Source: an uncultured Clostridia bacterium
GTDB lineage: Bacteria; Bacillota; Clostridia; Oscillospirales; Oscillospiraceae
Length of the DNA stretch: 64,000 bases
Direction: 5' to 3'
Assembly: GCA_945875335.1 (NCBI GenBank)
Contig: CAMCKD010000001.1
Span: forward strand, 124,001-188,000
The notes beneath the pieces are model-generated. The model was given only the letters and a program-made list of their open reading frames with translations, had not been told where the DNA came from and searched no databases. The translations under genes were made by a program, and so were the position numbers. Below, piece after piece: positions 26,632 to 34,915 of this stretch. The stretch's first letter is position 1. Each line of letters starts with the position of its first letter.

Positions 26632-26707
26632 TGGTGGACGATAACGGACTCGAACCGCTGACCCTGCGCACGTCAAGCGCATGCTCTACCAGCTGAGCTA
26701 ATCGTCC
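26632..26707 (-). tRNA. tRNA-Val (anticodon GAC), copy 2
   Basis: Same 76-nt sequence as the downstream copy, separated by 39 nt; a tandem duplication, probably one transcript. Confidence 0.96.
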
Positions 26708-26911
26708 ATAAGCCTCAAAGCCTCAACGACATGGGCAATTATACAGTATCCGCCAGTATTTGTCAAGCATTTTTTTCCTTGCCTTTTGTATAGATGAAAT
26801 CTATCAGATTCCTCGCCCTCCCCTCCTATAAAGAATGACAATTTGGTTTCATTTTTCATCCTTGGAATGTCAGTTCTCTAAAAAAGCAGAAGAAAAAGTT
26901 TCAAATAGGGC

Positions 26912-26940
26912 TTGACTTTCCAAGGGTAAGATGGTAGAAT
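26912..26940 (+). promoter_or_regulatory. Sigma-A promoter of rplU-prp-rpmA
   Basis: TTGACT, 17-nt spacer, TAGAAT. Confidence 0.8.
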
Positions 26941-26944
26941 GGAC

Positions 26945-27020
26945 AGGCCGCATTGAAGAGGCCTAAGTTGGTGTGCCCTGGTGCCCACGCCTCAAGAGCG
27001 AGACTACACATTAAAAGTAG
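26945..27020 (+). promoter_or_regulatory. L21 leader RNA
   Basis: The transcribed leader holds AGGCCGCATTGAAGAGGCCT, a GGTG...TGCCC block and the late ACTACACATTAAAAGTAGGT hairpin that reaches the ribosome site. This arrangement matches the L21 leader described upstream of rplU in Firmicutes, believed to be bound by L21. Confidence 0.7.
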
Positions 27021-27031
27021 GTGAAACAAAC

Positions 27032-27343
27032 ATGAAGGCAGTTATCGTAACCGGAGGCAAGCAGTACACCGTGTCCGAGGGTGATGTCCTGTTCGTTGAG
27101 AAGCTGGGCGTCGAGGCCGAGGCAACCGTGAAGTTCGATCAGGTTCTGGCTGTTCTGGACGGCGAGAATTCCAAGATCGGTGCTCCCGTTGTGGAGGGCG
27201 CCGTGGTCGAGGCCAAGGTCGTGAAGAACGGCAAGGGCAAGAAGATTCACGTTCTCAAGTACAAGGCCAAGAAGAACGAAAAGAAGAAGATTGGCCACCG
27301 TCAGCCCTACACCAAGGTGGAGATCACCAAAATCGCTCTGTAA
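27032..27343 (+). CDS. rplU: 50S ribosomal protein L21 (bL21)
   Basis: 103 residues. [18 protein letters not shown] and the tail [18 protein letters not shown] are diagnostic. Start at 27032, behind AGGTG. First gene of the universal Firmicutes trio rplU-prp-rpmA. Confidence 0.98.
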   Translation: MKAVIVTGGKQYTVSEGDVLFVEKLGVEAEATVKFDQVLAVLDGENSKIGAPVVEGAVVEAKVVKNGKGKKIHVLKYKAKKNEKKKIGHRQPYTKVEITKIAL

Positions 27344-27345
27344 TT

Positions 27346-27669
27346 ATGACGAGATGCGAGTTTTTCACCGATAACGACAGGATCACCGGATTCTCCGTTT
27401 CGGGTCACAGCGGCTATGCGGAAGCAGGTGCGGACATTGTCTGCGCAGCCGTCACCGCTGTTGTCACCATGGCCGAAGCCACCATCAATGATGTTTGTGG
27501 TGCCAAGGCCAAGGTACGGGTCAAGGAGCAGGATGCACGCATCACTCTGACCCTCCCCGCTTCCTGTGATGAGGAGGAAAGCGTCCAGGCAGTTCTTGCC
27601 GGTATGATGCTTACCCTTTGCAGCATGCGGGACGACTATCCTGATTATATCGAAGTTTTGGAGGTGTAA
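27346..27669 (+). CDS. prp: Ribosomal-processing cysteine protease Prp
   Basis: 107-residue cysteine protease that trims the N-terminus of L27 before ribosome assembly. The catalytic pair is His21 ([11 protein letters not shown]) and Cys33 (DIVCAAVTA). It starts 2 nt after the rplU stop and lies 4 nt before rpmA, whose product carries the matching cleavage site. Confidence 0.95.
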   Translation: MTRCEFFTDNDRITGFSVSGHSGYAEAGADIVCAAVTAVVTMAEATINDVCGAKAKVRVKEQDARITLTLPASCDEEESVQAVLAGMMLTLCSMRDDYPDYIEVLEV

Positions 27670-27673
27670 CAAA

Positions 27674-27955
27674 ATGCTGAAGATTGGTATTCAGTTCTTC
27701 GCTCACCACAAGGGCGGCGGTTCCACCAAGAACGGCCGTGATTCCGAGTCCAAGAGACTGGGCTGCAAGCGCGCTGATGGTCAGTTTGTTCTGGCCGGCA
27801 ACATTCTGGTTCGCCAGAGAGGCACCCACATCCATCCCGGCACCAACGTTGGTATCGGCAAGGACGACACCCTGTTCGCTCTGATTGACGGCACCGTCAA
27901 GTTTGAGCGCATGGGCAAGGATCGCCGGAAGTGCTCCGTTTACGCTGAGCAGTAA
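27674..27955 (+). CDS. rpmA: 50S ribosomal protein L27 (bL27) with cleavable N-terminus
   Basis: 93 residues. Residues 1-9 (MLKIGIQFF) are the Firmicutes extension removed by Prp before [15 protein letters not shown], which reaches the peptidyl transferase centre. Mature L27 otherwise has the usual sequence (RRKCSVY near the end). The residue after AH is His rather than the common Lys. Confidence 0.98.
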   Translation: MLKIGIQFFAHHKGGGSTKNGRDSESKRLGCKRADGQFVLAGNILVRQRGTHIHPGTNVGIGKDDTLFALIDGTVKFERMGKDRRKCSVYAEQ

Positions 27956-27972
27956 TTCCGTATAGCCCTCAG

Positions 27973-28007
27973 AAGGACTGCCGCAGTTTTTGCAGCAGTC
28001 CTTTTTT
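27973..28007 (+). terminator. Rho-independent terminator of rplU-prp-rpmA
   Basis: AAGGACTGC and GCAGTCCTT arms, followed by TTTTT, 18 nt after the rpmA stop. Confidence 0.9.
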
Positions 28008-28055
28008 AATCCTCCCCTGCCAGCAAAAACGTTACAGTCTGTTTATCCTTTCTTC

Positions 28056-28121
28056 CCATTTGGTTCATTCTTTCCTCCTAACATTGTATTTATTTATTTT
28101 TTGAAAGGATGAACCAAATGG
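28056..28121 (+). repeat. Inverted repeat covering the start codon of the TIM-barrel gene
   Basis: Arms of 19 nt (28056-28074 and 28103-28121) match at 18 of 19 positions around a 28-nt AT-rich loop. The right arm includes GAAAGG, the ATG at 28109 and the next three codons, so an RNA containing both arms would hide the translation start. Confidence 0.7.
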
Positions 28122-28792
28122 AGCAGCAAAGCAAGAAGCAGATTCCCCTGGTGGAGAGCCGCCTGAGGCACCATATCCTGGAAATGCCCAAGGAAATTCT
28201 GAAAGCCAGCGGCATCGTGATTTTTGGCAGACGGATCAAGAGCCTGGTCTTTACCACTGACCTGGCCATCATAAAAAACTGCGATGCCGATGCGGTGTTT
28301 GCGGTCTACCCATTCACCCCCCAGCAGTCCATCAGCGATGCCATTATCAAAGCCTCTTACATTCCCGTTTTCTGCGGTGTGGGCGGCGGCACCACCCAGG
28401 GAGTGCGCACCATCTCACTGGCCAAGGATGTGGAAAGCCAGGGAGCCATGGGTGTGGTTTTGAATGCACCTGTATCAGATATCAATCTGCTGGCTGTTTC
28501 CCGGGCGGTGGACATCCCCACCATCATCACCGTGACGGACGAAAAGACCAATGTTGCCTCACGAATCGAGTGCGGCGCTTCCATTTTGAATGTGGCAGCC
28601 GCAGAGAGAACGCCGGAGCTGGTTGCCCGCATCCGCAGCCAATTCCCGGATATTCCCATCATCGCCACCGGCGGCAACAAGCCCGATACCATTCTGGCTA
28701 CCATTGACGCTGGGGCCAACGCCATCACCTATACGCCGCCAACCACCCAGGAGATGTTCAAAGCCATGATGCAGCACTACCGGGAGGGCTGA
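28109..28792 (+). CDS. Conserved TIM-barrel protein of unknown function
   Basis: 227 residues. Repeated strand-helix units (IPVFCGVGGGTTQGVR, GAMGVVLNAP, IPTIITV, GASILNVAAAERTPELV, IPIIATGGNKPDTI, GANAITYTPPTTQEMF) indicate an alpha/beta barrel with a C-terminal phosphate-binding GGN loop. The opening segment (SRLRHHILEMPKEIL, FGRRIKSLVFTTDLAIIKNCDADAV) belongs to a clostridial family often labelled only hydrolase. No catalytic residues can be named. It precedes obgE by 51 nt. The start is unusually embedded in an inverted repeat. Confidence 0.8.
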   Translation: MNQMEQQSKKQIPLVESRLRHHILEMPKEILKASGIVIFGRRIKSLVFTTDLAIIKNCDADAVFAVYPFTPQQSISDAIIKASYIPVFCGVGGGTTQGVRTISLAKDVESQGAMGVVLNAPVSDINLLAVSRAVDIPTIITVTDEKTNVASRIECGASILNVAAAERTPELVARIRSQFPDIPIIATGGNKPDTILATIDAGANAITYTPPTTQEMFKAMMQHYREG

Positions 28793-28843
28793 CCAAAGGA
28801 AACAAGCCCTTTCTGACCGGCGGCTTCAAAAAGGAGAAATGTT

Positions 28844-30118
28844 ATGTTTGTAGATAAAGTCCGAATCACCGTGGTGGGCGGCCGGGGCGGCGACGGTGCC
28901 GTTGCCTTCCACCGGGAGAAATATGTAGCCTCCGGCGGCCCGGACGGCGGCGACGGAGGCCACGGCGGCAGCGTGATCCTCCACGTCAACGACAACATGT
29001 CCACCCTGCTGGATTTCCGCTACAAGCGCAAGTACGCCGCCCAGCCTGGCGTTAACGGCTTGGGCAGAAAGATGAGCGGCAAGCGGGGCGAACCGCTGAT
29101 CATCGATGTACCCAGAGGTACCGTGGTGCGGGATGCGGAAACCAACCAGATCATTGTGGACATGTCCACCGGTGAGGATTTCGTCATCGCCAAAGGAGGC
29201 CGGGGCGGCTGGGGCAACGCCCACTATGCCACTGCCACCCGGCAGGTGCCCCGATTCGCCAAAGCGGGGCTCAAGGGACAGGAGCGGGACATCATTCTGG
29301 AGCTGAAGCTGCTGGCTGATGTGGGCCTGGTGGGATTCCCCAACGTTGGTAAATCCACCCTGCTGTCCGTCACCTCCAACGCCCGGCCAAAAATCGCCAA
29401 CTACCACTTCACCACCCTGTTCCCCAACCTGGGCGTCATTTATGTGGACGAGGGTGTTTCCTTCGTCATGGCGGATATCCCGGGCATCATTGAAGGGGCG
29501 GCCGAAGGTGCCGGTCTGGGCCATGATTTTCTGCGCCACATTGACCGCTGCCGTCTGCTGGTGCATGTGGTGGATGTTTCCGGCAGTGAGGGCCGGGACC
29601 CGGTGGATGACTTCAACGCCATCTGTGACGAGCTGGCAAACTACAGCGTGGATTTGAGCAACCGTCCCATGATTGTGGCTGCCAACAAAATTGATCTTCT
29701 GCCCCCGGACAGTGACAACCTGTCCCGGCTTCGTGCCTGCGTGGAGGCGGCGGGCTGTGAGCTCTACGAGATTTCCGCCGGCACCACCCAAGGCACCCGG
29801 AACCTGATGCGTGTTGTTGCCGAAAAGCTTCGTACCCTCCCCCCGGTGACCATCTACGAGCCGGAATATGTGGAAAAAATCGCCGAAGCAGGCGATCCTC
29901 AGGACTTGACCATCGAGCACCTGGGCAGCACCTGGGTCATCACCGGCGACTGGCTGGAACGGCTGGTCATGAATATCAATTTTGACGACTACGAATCCCG
30001 GAACTATTTTGACTTGCAGCTTCGCAAATCCGGCCTCTTCACCCGCTTGGAGGAAATGGGCATTCAGGACGGAGACACGGTGGATATTTACGATTTGCAA
30101 TTTGACTATCAGAGATAA
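28844..30118 (+). CDS. obgE: GTPase ObgE
   Basis: 424-residue GTPase linked to ribosome assembly and stress responses. An N-terminal glycine-rich Obg fold (RITVVGGRGGDGAVAFHREKY...GGDGGHGG), G1 GFPNVGKST, G3 DIPGIIEGAAEG, G4 NKIDL and a C-terminal OCT domain (VITGDWLERLVMNINFDDYESRNYF) are all present. AAAGGAG precedes ATG 28844. Confidence 0.97.
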   Translation: MFVDKVRITVVGGRGGDGAVAFHREKYVASGGPDGGDGGHGGSVILHVNDNMSTLLDFRYKRKYAAQPGVNGLGRKMSGKRGEPLIIDVPRGTVVRDAETNQIIVDMSTGEDFVIAKGGRGGWGNAHYATATRQVPRFAKAGLKGQERDIILELKLLADVGLVGFPNVGKSTLLSVTSNARPKIANYHFTTLFPNLGVIYVDEGVSFVMADIPGIIEGAAEGAGLGHDFLRHIDRCRLLVHVVDVSGSEGRDPVDDFNAICDELANYSVDLSNRPMIVAANKIDLLPPDSDNLSRLRACVEAAGCELYEISAGTTQGTRNLMRVVAEKLRTLPPVTIYEPEYVEKIAEAGDPQDLTIEHLGSTWVITGDWLERLVMNINFDDYESRNYFDLQLRKSGLFTRLEEMGIQDGDTVDIYDLQFDYQR

Positions 30119-30122
30119 AGGC

Positions 30123-30160
30123 AACCCGGCTGCCCTTCATTTTAGAGGCAGCCGGGTTTT
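30123..30160. terminator. Bidirectional terminator between obgE and nahK
   Basis: AACCCGGCTGCC and GGCAGCCGGGTT form a 12-bp perfect stem with a 12-nt loop, flanked by short T or A runs; it separates converging genes. Confidence 0.8.
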
Positions 30161-30163
30161 GAA

Positions 30164-31246
30164 TTATGCTTTTTTCACGAATTCTTCCTGAACAATGGCA
30201 TGCATCTGGTCCATTTTCTCTTCCATATCCTGAACCAGCTTGAACTGGGTGCGGCATCGATCCAGGTTTTGGTCGGGATAGTGAATGCCAAAATAGTGGT
30301 CACCGGCCAGGTAATCCGTCAGGAAGCGCAGGCCGCATTCCAGGGTCATGGTCAGCGCTCCAAGAGGAAGCACCTGGCGCTCCTTATCCGTCAGTCCCGG
30401 ACAGGCTCTCAGGAAGCCCCGGGTGAAAATACGGAACAAATCCAGGGACATGGTGACCTTCTGCAAATCCTTTTCATCCTCCGCCGCCGTTGCTGCGCCA
30501 AAGCGGATGGAATCGCCGAAGTCGTAGGCACTGAGCCCGGGCATGGTGGTGTCCAAATCGATGACGCAGAGAGGGGTACGGGTTTCGCGATGGAGCATGA
30601 CGTTATTCAGCTTGGTGTCGTTATGAGTGACTCGAAGGGGCAGTTCTCCGTTTCGGAGCATCCGCATCAATTGACCGCCGATTTCCTCGTGAGAAAGAGC
30701 GAAGTCGATTTCCGATTGTACCCCCGATGCTCTGCCCACCACGTCCTCCTCCAGCGCCTGACGGAACAAACGGTAGCGATCCGGCGTGTTGTGGAAATTA
30801 CGGATGGTCTCGTGAAGGGTCTCCGCCGGGAAATCGCTTAGCTGCTGCTGGAAGGTGCCAAAGGCAATGGCGCTCTGATAAAAATCCTCAGGGCATTCCG
30901 GCGCTTGGAGACAAATACTGTTTTCTACGAAATCGTAGACGCGCCAGTCGCTGTTCTCCCCCTGATGATACCAGCTCTCCCCTGCCTTTGTAAAGATCAG
31001 ATTCAGTGAACTGTTGGGATCATCATTCTGTCGGCGCAGATGAGCGGTAACAGCGGCGATGTTCTCCTGCAGACCTGCCACATCCGGGAAAGCACGATTG
31101 CTGATTTTTTGGAGGATGTACCGCCGCCCGGATTCTGTCACCACCAGGTAGGTTTCATTGATGTGTCCACAACCATAGCGGTCGCAGCTGACAGCAGCCG
31201 CATCCAGCCGGAACTGCTCCAAAACATGTTTGTGAAGTTCTTCCAT
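30164..31246 (-). CDS. nahK: N-acetylhexosamine 1-kinase (NahK-like phosphotransferase)
   Basis: 360-residue sugar kinase of the aminoglycoside-phosphotransferase fold. Segments YGCGHINETYLV, RYILQKISNRAFPD, LRVTHNDTKLNNVMLH (catalytic HND at 208-210), CVIDLDTTMPG (metal Asp230/Asp232), YDFGDSIRFGA and LTMECGLRFLTDYL closely follow Bifidobacterium NahK (LnpB), which phosphorylates GlcNAc and GalNAc at C1 after phosphorolysis of lacto- or galacto-N-biose. Last gene of a sugar ABC import operon, which fits. No GH112 phosphorylase gene is in the window, so the pathway is inferred. Confidence 0.82.
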   Translation of the reverse strand: MEELHKHVLEQFRLDAAAVSCDRYGCGHINETYLVVTESGRRYILQKISNRAFPDVAGLQENIAAVTAHLRRQNDDPNSSLNLIFTKAGESWYHQGENSDWRVYDFVENSICLQAPECPEDFYQSAIAFGTFQQQLSDFPAETLHETIRNFHNTPDRYRLFRQALEEDVVGRASGVQSEIDFALSHEEIGGQLMRMLRNGELPLRVTHNDTKLNNVMLHRETRTPLCVIDLDTTMPGLSAYDFGDSIRFGAATAAEDEKDLQKVTMSLDLFRIFTRGFLRACPGLTDKERQVLPLGALTMTLECGLRFLTDYLAGDHYFGIHYPDQNLDRCRTQFKLVQDMEEKMDQMHAIVQEEFVKKA

Positions 31247-31262
31247 TCAACATTCCTCCACA

Positions 31263-32117
31263 TCAGCCCTTGACGCCGCCGGCAGTGAGGCCGCTGGTCA
31301 GATTCTTCTCGATGGACATGAACAGGATGACCACCGGCATGATGGCAAACAGGGATGCGGCAAACAGATACTGCCACTCGATCATATTGTAGCCATTAAA
31401 GATATTGATGCCCACGGTCAGAGGCTTCAGGGTGTCAGAGGAAATCAGGCACAGGGCCACGGTATACTCATTCCAGGCGTTGATGAAAATGAAGATCAGG
31501 GTAGTCACAATGCCGGGAGCGGCCACAGGAAGCAGTACCCGCAGCAGCGCCTGCACACGGTTGCAGCCGTCAATGGTGGCCGCCTGCTCCATCTCAGGGG
31601 AAATGCTCAGGAAGGTGCCCCGCAGGAGCCAGATGGTGAAGGCCTGATTGAAGGCAGCATTGATGAAGATCAAGCCCAGCAGGCTGTCAGTCAGCTTGAA
31701 GAACTGCATGACCTTGTAAATGCCGATGAGCAGAACCACGGGAGCAAACATCTGGGACACGATGATAAAGCCAAGGAAGGCCGTCTGGCCCTTAAACTTC
31801 ATTCGAGCCAAAGCATAGGCCGCGGGAATGCCGCAAAGCATAGCGATGATGGTAGAGCCGGTGGCAATGACCATGGAGTTCAGCATATATTTTGCCATTG
31901 GGGCCTTTTGCCAGATGTCCACAAAGTTGCTCCAAACCGCCTGGATGGGGAATATCTTGCCATTCATGGAGAAAATCTCCGGGCGGCTCTTCAATGCGGT
32001 GGTCAGCATCACGAAGTAAGGATACAGCGTAAACAGGCAGATATCGAATACGACAAAATACAGAAGTATCCGCAGAAGCGCCTTTTTTCTATTGATTCGA
32101 CGGGATTCCACCATCAT
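31263..32117 (-). CDS. Carbohydrate ABC transporter permease (MalG type)
   Basis: 284 residues with six predicted helices. The cytoplasmic EAA loop EMEQAATIDGCNRVQALLRVLLP binds the ATPase. MalG-type C-terminal ending SGLTAGGVKG is typical of CUT1 importers. Its ATG overlaps the stop of the other permease gene (ATGA). Forms the membrane channel with that protein. Confidence 0.94.
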   Translation of the reverse strand: MMVESRRINRKKALLRILLYFVVFDICLFTLYPYFVMLTTALKSRPEIFSMNGKIFPIQAVWSNFVDIWQKAPMAKYMLNSMVIATGSTIIAMLCGIPAAYALARMKFKGQTAFLGFIIVSQMFAPVVLLIGIYKVMQFFKLTDSLLGLIFINAAFNQAFTIWLLRGTFLSISPEMEQAATIDGCNRVQALLRVLLPVAAPGIVTTLIFIFINAWNEYTVALCLISSDTLKPLTVGINIFNGYNMIEWQYLFAASLFAIMPVVILFMSIEKNLTSGLTAGGVKG

Positions 32118-33007
32118 TCATCCCCTTTCTTCAGTGCGGAAACCATGTACAGGCTGGCGCAGACCAGCAGGATCAGGAAGCCGATGACGGACACCGCAGC
32201 CGCCTCGCCCTGCTTGCCGTTGTAGAAGGCCAGTTTATACAGATAAGTAACCAATGTGTCGGTGCGGTTTGCCGGGTCACCCTTGGTGATCGTCCAGACG
32301 ATGGGGAAGGAATTGAACACATAGATGATGTTCAGAACAGTTGCCACGGTCAAGCTGGGCTTCACCAGCGGCAGGGTGATATGAAACAGCTGCTGCCAGT
32401 AATTTCCGCCGTCCACCGTAGCCGCCTCATAAAAGGAATTGTCAATGCTCTGCAGGCCGGACAGCGCCGTAAAGCAGACAAAGGGAATCGTAACGAAAAT
32501 ACCGCAGGCGATTTCCCAGGCGAAGTAAGCCCCGGGTGTGGGCGTCCAGTTCACATTGCTGGAAATGATGCCCAGGGACTTAAGCAGCGTATTCAATGCG
32601 CCGTAGTCCGTATCGATGATGAATTTCCAGGCGCAGGCCTGAATGACCAGCGTGGTTGCCCAGGGGAACACGATGATGGCTCTGGCGATTTTTCTGCCCT
32701 TGAACTTGTTGTTCAGCAGCAGCGCCAGGATAAAGCCCAGCACGGTGGACAGGCCAACCACCACCACCGTCCAAACCAGCGTATTGCTCAGCACCACGCT
32801 GAAGGCTTTGCTGCCCAGGACCTTTGAGAAATTCTCAATGCCGTTGAAGCCCTTTACAATGCCCGCCTTGCTGATCTTGCTGAATGCCATATAAAACACG
32901 CATCCGATGGGCACGATGATAAAAATGGACATCAGCAGCACACTGGGAAGAATCCACAGATAGGGCTCCGTCCGGTTTAGCAAAGGAGAATGTTTTTTAG
33001 GTTTCAC
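32114..33007 (-). CDS. Carbohydrate ABC transporter permease (MalF type)
   Basis: 297 residues; six helices preceded by a short cytoplasmic lead (MKPKKHSPLLNRTEPYLWILPS). EAA loop SFYEAATVDGGNYWQQLFHITLP. GTG start at 33007 behind AGGGGG. Lies 190 nt downstream of the binding protein gene, with a GC-rich hairpin in between that probably lowers expression of the membrane subunits. Confidence 0.94.
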   Translation of the reverse strand: MKPKKHSPLLNRTEPYLWILPSVLLMSIFIIVPIGCVFYMAFSKISKAGIVKGFNGIENFSKVLGSKAFSVVLSNTLVWTVVVVGLSTVLGFILALLLNNKFKGRKIARAIIVFPWATTLVIQACAWKFIIDTDYGALNTLLKSLGIISSNVNWTPTPGAYFAWEIACGIFVTIPFVCFTALSGLQSIDNSFYEAATVDGGNYWQQLFHITLPLVKPSLTVATVLNIIYVFNSFPIVWTITKGDPANRTDTLVTYLYKLAFYNGKQGEAAAVSVIGFLILLVCASLYMVSALKKGDE

Positions 33008-33028
33008 ACAGATACCCCCTTATATCGA

Positions 33029-33105
33029 ATCAGGAATCAGGAACCAGGCATCAGCGCTCAGGCATCAGAGGGAACGGTTCTGATGTCTGGTGCCTGATTT
33101 CTCAT
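33029..33105. repeat. Short repeats between binding protein and permease genes
   Basis: AATCAGGAATCAGGAACCAGGCATCAG, GCTCAGGCATCAGAG and the inverted CTGATGTCTGGTGCCTGATT are variants of one CAGGCATCAG unit in direct and inverted order; together they can fold into a hairpin. Confidence 0.5.
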
Positions 33106-33131
33106 TACTATATACTTTGAGTGAAAAATGA

Positions 33132-33162
33132 GGCGGGCCAGGCCACATGGGTCCGGCCCGCC
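33132..33162 (-). terminator. GC-rich hairpin after the sugar-binding protein gene
   Basis: GGCGGGCC and GGCCCGCC arms, followed by TCATTTTTCAC on the minus strand; likely a partial terminator that also protects the 3' end of the upstream message. Confidence 0.6.
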
Positions 33163-33197
33163 ATTATGGATTTAGCAATCAGCTTCGGCCTATGGAA

Positions 33198-34427
33198 TTA
33201 GCCAGCGATCTCTTCCTGCAGCTCGTTGAGCAGGTCGGCGACGTTCTCGCCCAGCAGAGCACGCTGCTCCACATTGATAACACCCTGCTTCACGTCTGCC
33301 CACTCTGCCTTGGCAGTGGGGTAGAACTTGGCGGAGCCAACGATGTCGATCCAGGCGCCCATGGCGGGATCGGCAGCGGCGCAGGCCTCACCACCGGCGG
33401 AGGTAGCGGGCAGGAAGCCTTCCATCAGAACCCACTCGGAGTAGGGCACATCATCATAGAAAGCGTCAACGACCGCGGTAATGGCAGCCATTTCTTCCTC
33501 GGTCTGGTCGTTGTTGAAGCACATAATGCGGTCCATAACGCCAGCGGAGACGGAGACACCGGTGTTGTTGGGGATGGCAGCGAAGCCATAGTTGATGCCA
33601 GCCTCACCAGCCTGAGCGGACAGGGCGTTGGGGGCGATCATCATAGCCAGCTTGCCGGCGCAGAACAGATCCTGCAGGTCATAACGGGTGTTGGTAGCGG
33701 GGTCGGAGTTGGTCAGGCCAGCCTTGACCAGGCCGATCTCATACTCAACAGCAGCGATGTTCTCTTCGGAGTTCAGAGCCCAGTTGCCCTCGGCGTCCAC
33801 AAAGCCGCCGCCGTTGCCCCAGGTGTAGTAAGCAAAGGCAGCCTGACCTTCGTCAGTGGTCATGTCAATGCCCCAGGGGTAGATGTCGGGGTTGTAAGCC
33901 TTGATGGCCTCGCAGGCGGCAGTCAGCTCATCCCAGGTGGTGGGGACTTCCACACCGGCAGCAGCCAGGATGTCCTTGTTGTAGTACATGGCACGGGCGG
34001 AAGCCAGATCGGGAACGGCCCAGACAACGCCGTCAACCACGGACTGCTCCAGGAAGGCGGGATACATCTTGGCATAGGTCTCGGGGGAGACGAAATCCTG
34101 TGCGGGCAGCAGCAGGTCGTCAGCCTGATAATCGGCGAAGGTGTCGATGTTCAGCAGGTCGGGCGCATTGCCGTTGGACAGGCGGGTGTTCACGACGGTG
34201 TAGATGTCATTCCAGGAGACAACATCAACCACCAGGTCGATCTCAGGATGGGACTGCTCAAACTTTGCTTCAAAGTCAGCCCACCAGTCGCCGGTCTTGG
34301 GGCCGTACTGTGCGGCAATCATGGTGACGGTGACCTTTTCACCCTCGGCATAAGCAGCCACGCCGCATACTGCCAGGGTCATAACCAGAACCAGCAGCAT
34401 TGCAATGAACTTCTTCATTTTCATCAT
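33198..34427 (-). CDS. Extracellular sugar-binding protein of a CUT1 ABC importer
   Basis: 409 residues. A signal peptide (1 to about 26) ends in AAYA; there is a Cys at position 19 but no proper lipobox. The mature protein has the family 1 solute-binding plan: TVTMIAAQYGP, FEQSHPEIDLVVDVVSWNDIYTVVNTRLSNGNAPDLLNID, YYNKDILAAAGVEVPTTWDEL, WGNGGGFVD and GEACAAADP. Binds an oligosaccharide, probably amino-sugar-containing given nahK downstream (inference). GGAGGA precedes the twin ATG at 34427. The ATPase is not encoded here; CUT1 systems often share an MsmK-like ATPase. Confidence 0.92.
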   Translation of the reverse strand: MMKMKKFIAMLLVLVMTLAVCGVAAYAEGEKVTVTMIAAQYGPKTGDWWADFEAKFEQSHPEIDLVVDVVSWNDIYTVVNTRLSNGNAPDLLNIDTFADYQADDLLLPAQDFVSPETYAKMYPAFLEQSVVDGVVWAVPDLASARAMYYNKDILAAAGVEVPTTWDELTAACEAIKAYNPDIYPWGIDMTTDEGQAAFAYYTWGNGGGFVDAEGNWALNSEENIAAVEYEIGLVKAGLTNSDPATNTRYDLQDLFCAGKLAMMIAPNALSAQAGEAGINYGFAAIPNNTGVSVSAGVMDRIMCFNNDQTEEEMAAITAVVDAFYDDVPYSEWVLMEGFLPATSAGGEACAAADPAMGAWIDIVGSAKFYPTAKAEWADVKQGVINVEQRALLGENVADLLNELQEEIAG

Positions 34428-34513
34428 ACTTTGTTCTCCTCCAATATAATTCTCGTGCAAAGTCAGAAATTTATCAATTTATTGAATGACGGGTTCTGCC
34501 TCTGCACACCCTT

Positions 34514-34541
34514 ATTATACATCGTCAGCCGTCGTTGTCAA
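34514..34541 (-). promoter_or_regulatory. Sigma-A promoter of the sugar ABC operon
   Basis: Perfect TTGACA, 16-nt spacer and perfect TATAAT on the minus strand, about 85-115 nt upstream of the binding protein. Confidence 0.78.
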
Positions 34542-34840
34542 CAAAAATTTTCCAGTTGTTCGTCCGTTTTTGTCAAATCTATCAACACATCAGTCCCCTT
34601 TCGCTGTTTGATCTCAATTTTTTTGCTGCGAATTGCCCCGATGGATTTCATTTTCTGCAATGCTTTTTTCAAAACCAACTTTAAGATTATCATTTTCAAT
34701 TCTTTTCATCCGAGAAACTCCATTCGCCTGGAAACCAGATTCTTTACAGGACGTGCCGCATGGTAATACTGCACAAGAAATCGCCCAATTTTTTGTTGGC
34801 TGCCATTGGGAAAAGGAAGGGCATCTGCTTCAAAAAAGCA

Positions 34841-34869
34841 TTGCCTTTTCTGTGGTTTCAAATTATAAT
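34841..34869 (+). promoter_or_regulatory. Sigma-A promoter of the AraC-family regulator gene
   Basis: TTGCCT, 17-nt spacer, TATAAT, 46 nt upstream of the ATG at 34916. Confidence 0.68.
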
Positions 34870-34915
34870 GGGAAGGGTGTTGTAGGTCGAGACAAGGGTG
34901 TGGGAGGTTGCTGCT

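Larger units (their letters stand above)
34428..34915. other. Divergent intergenic region between sugar operon and AraC regulator
   Basis: 488 nt, AT-rich. It holds one promoter for each direction (34514-34541 minus, 34841-34869 plus). The 300 nt between the promoters has no convincing gene; short T-rich tracts and a CCAAT...ATTGG inverted repeat near 34778-34809 are the only structure seen. Confidence 0.6.
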
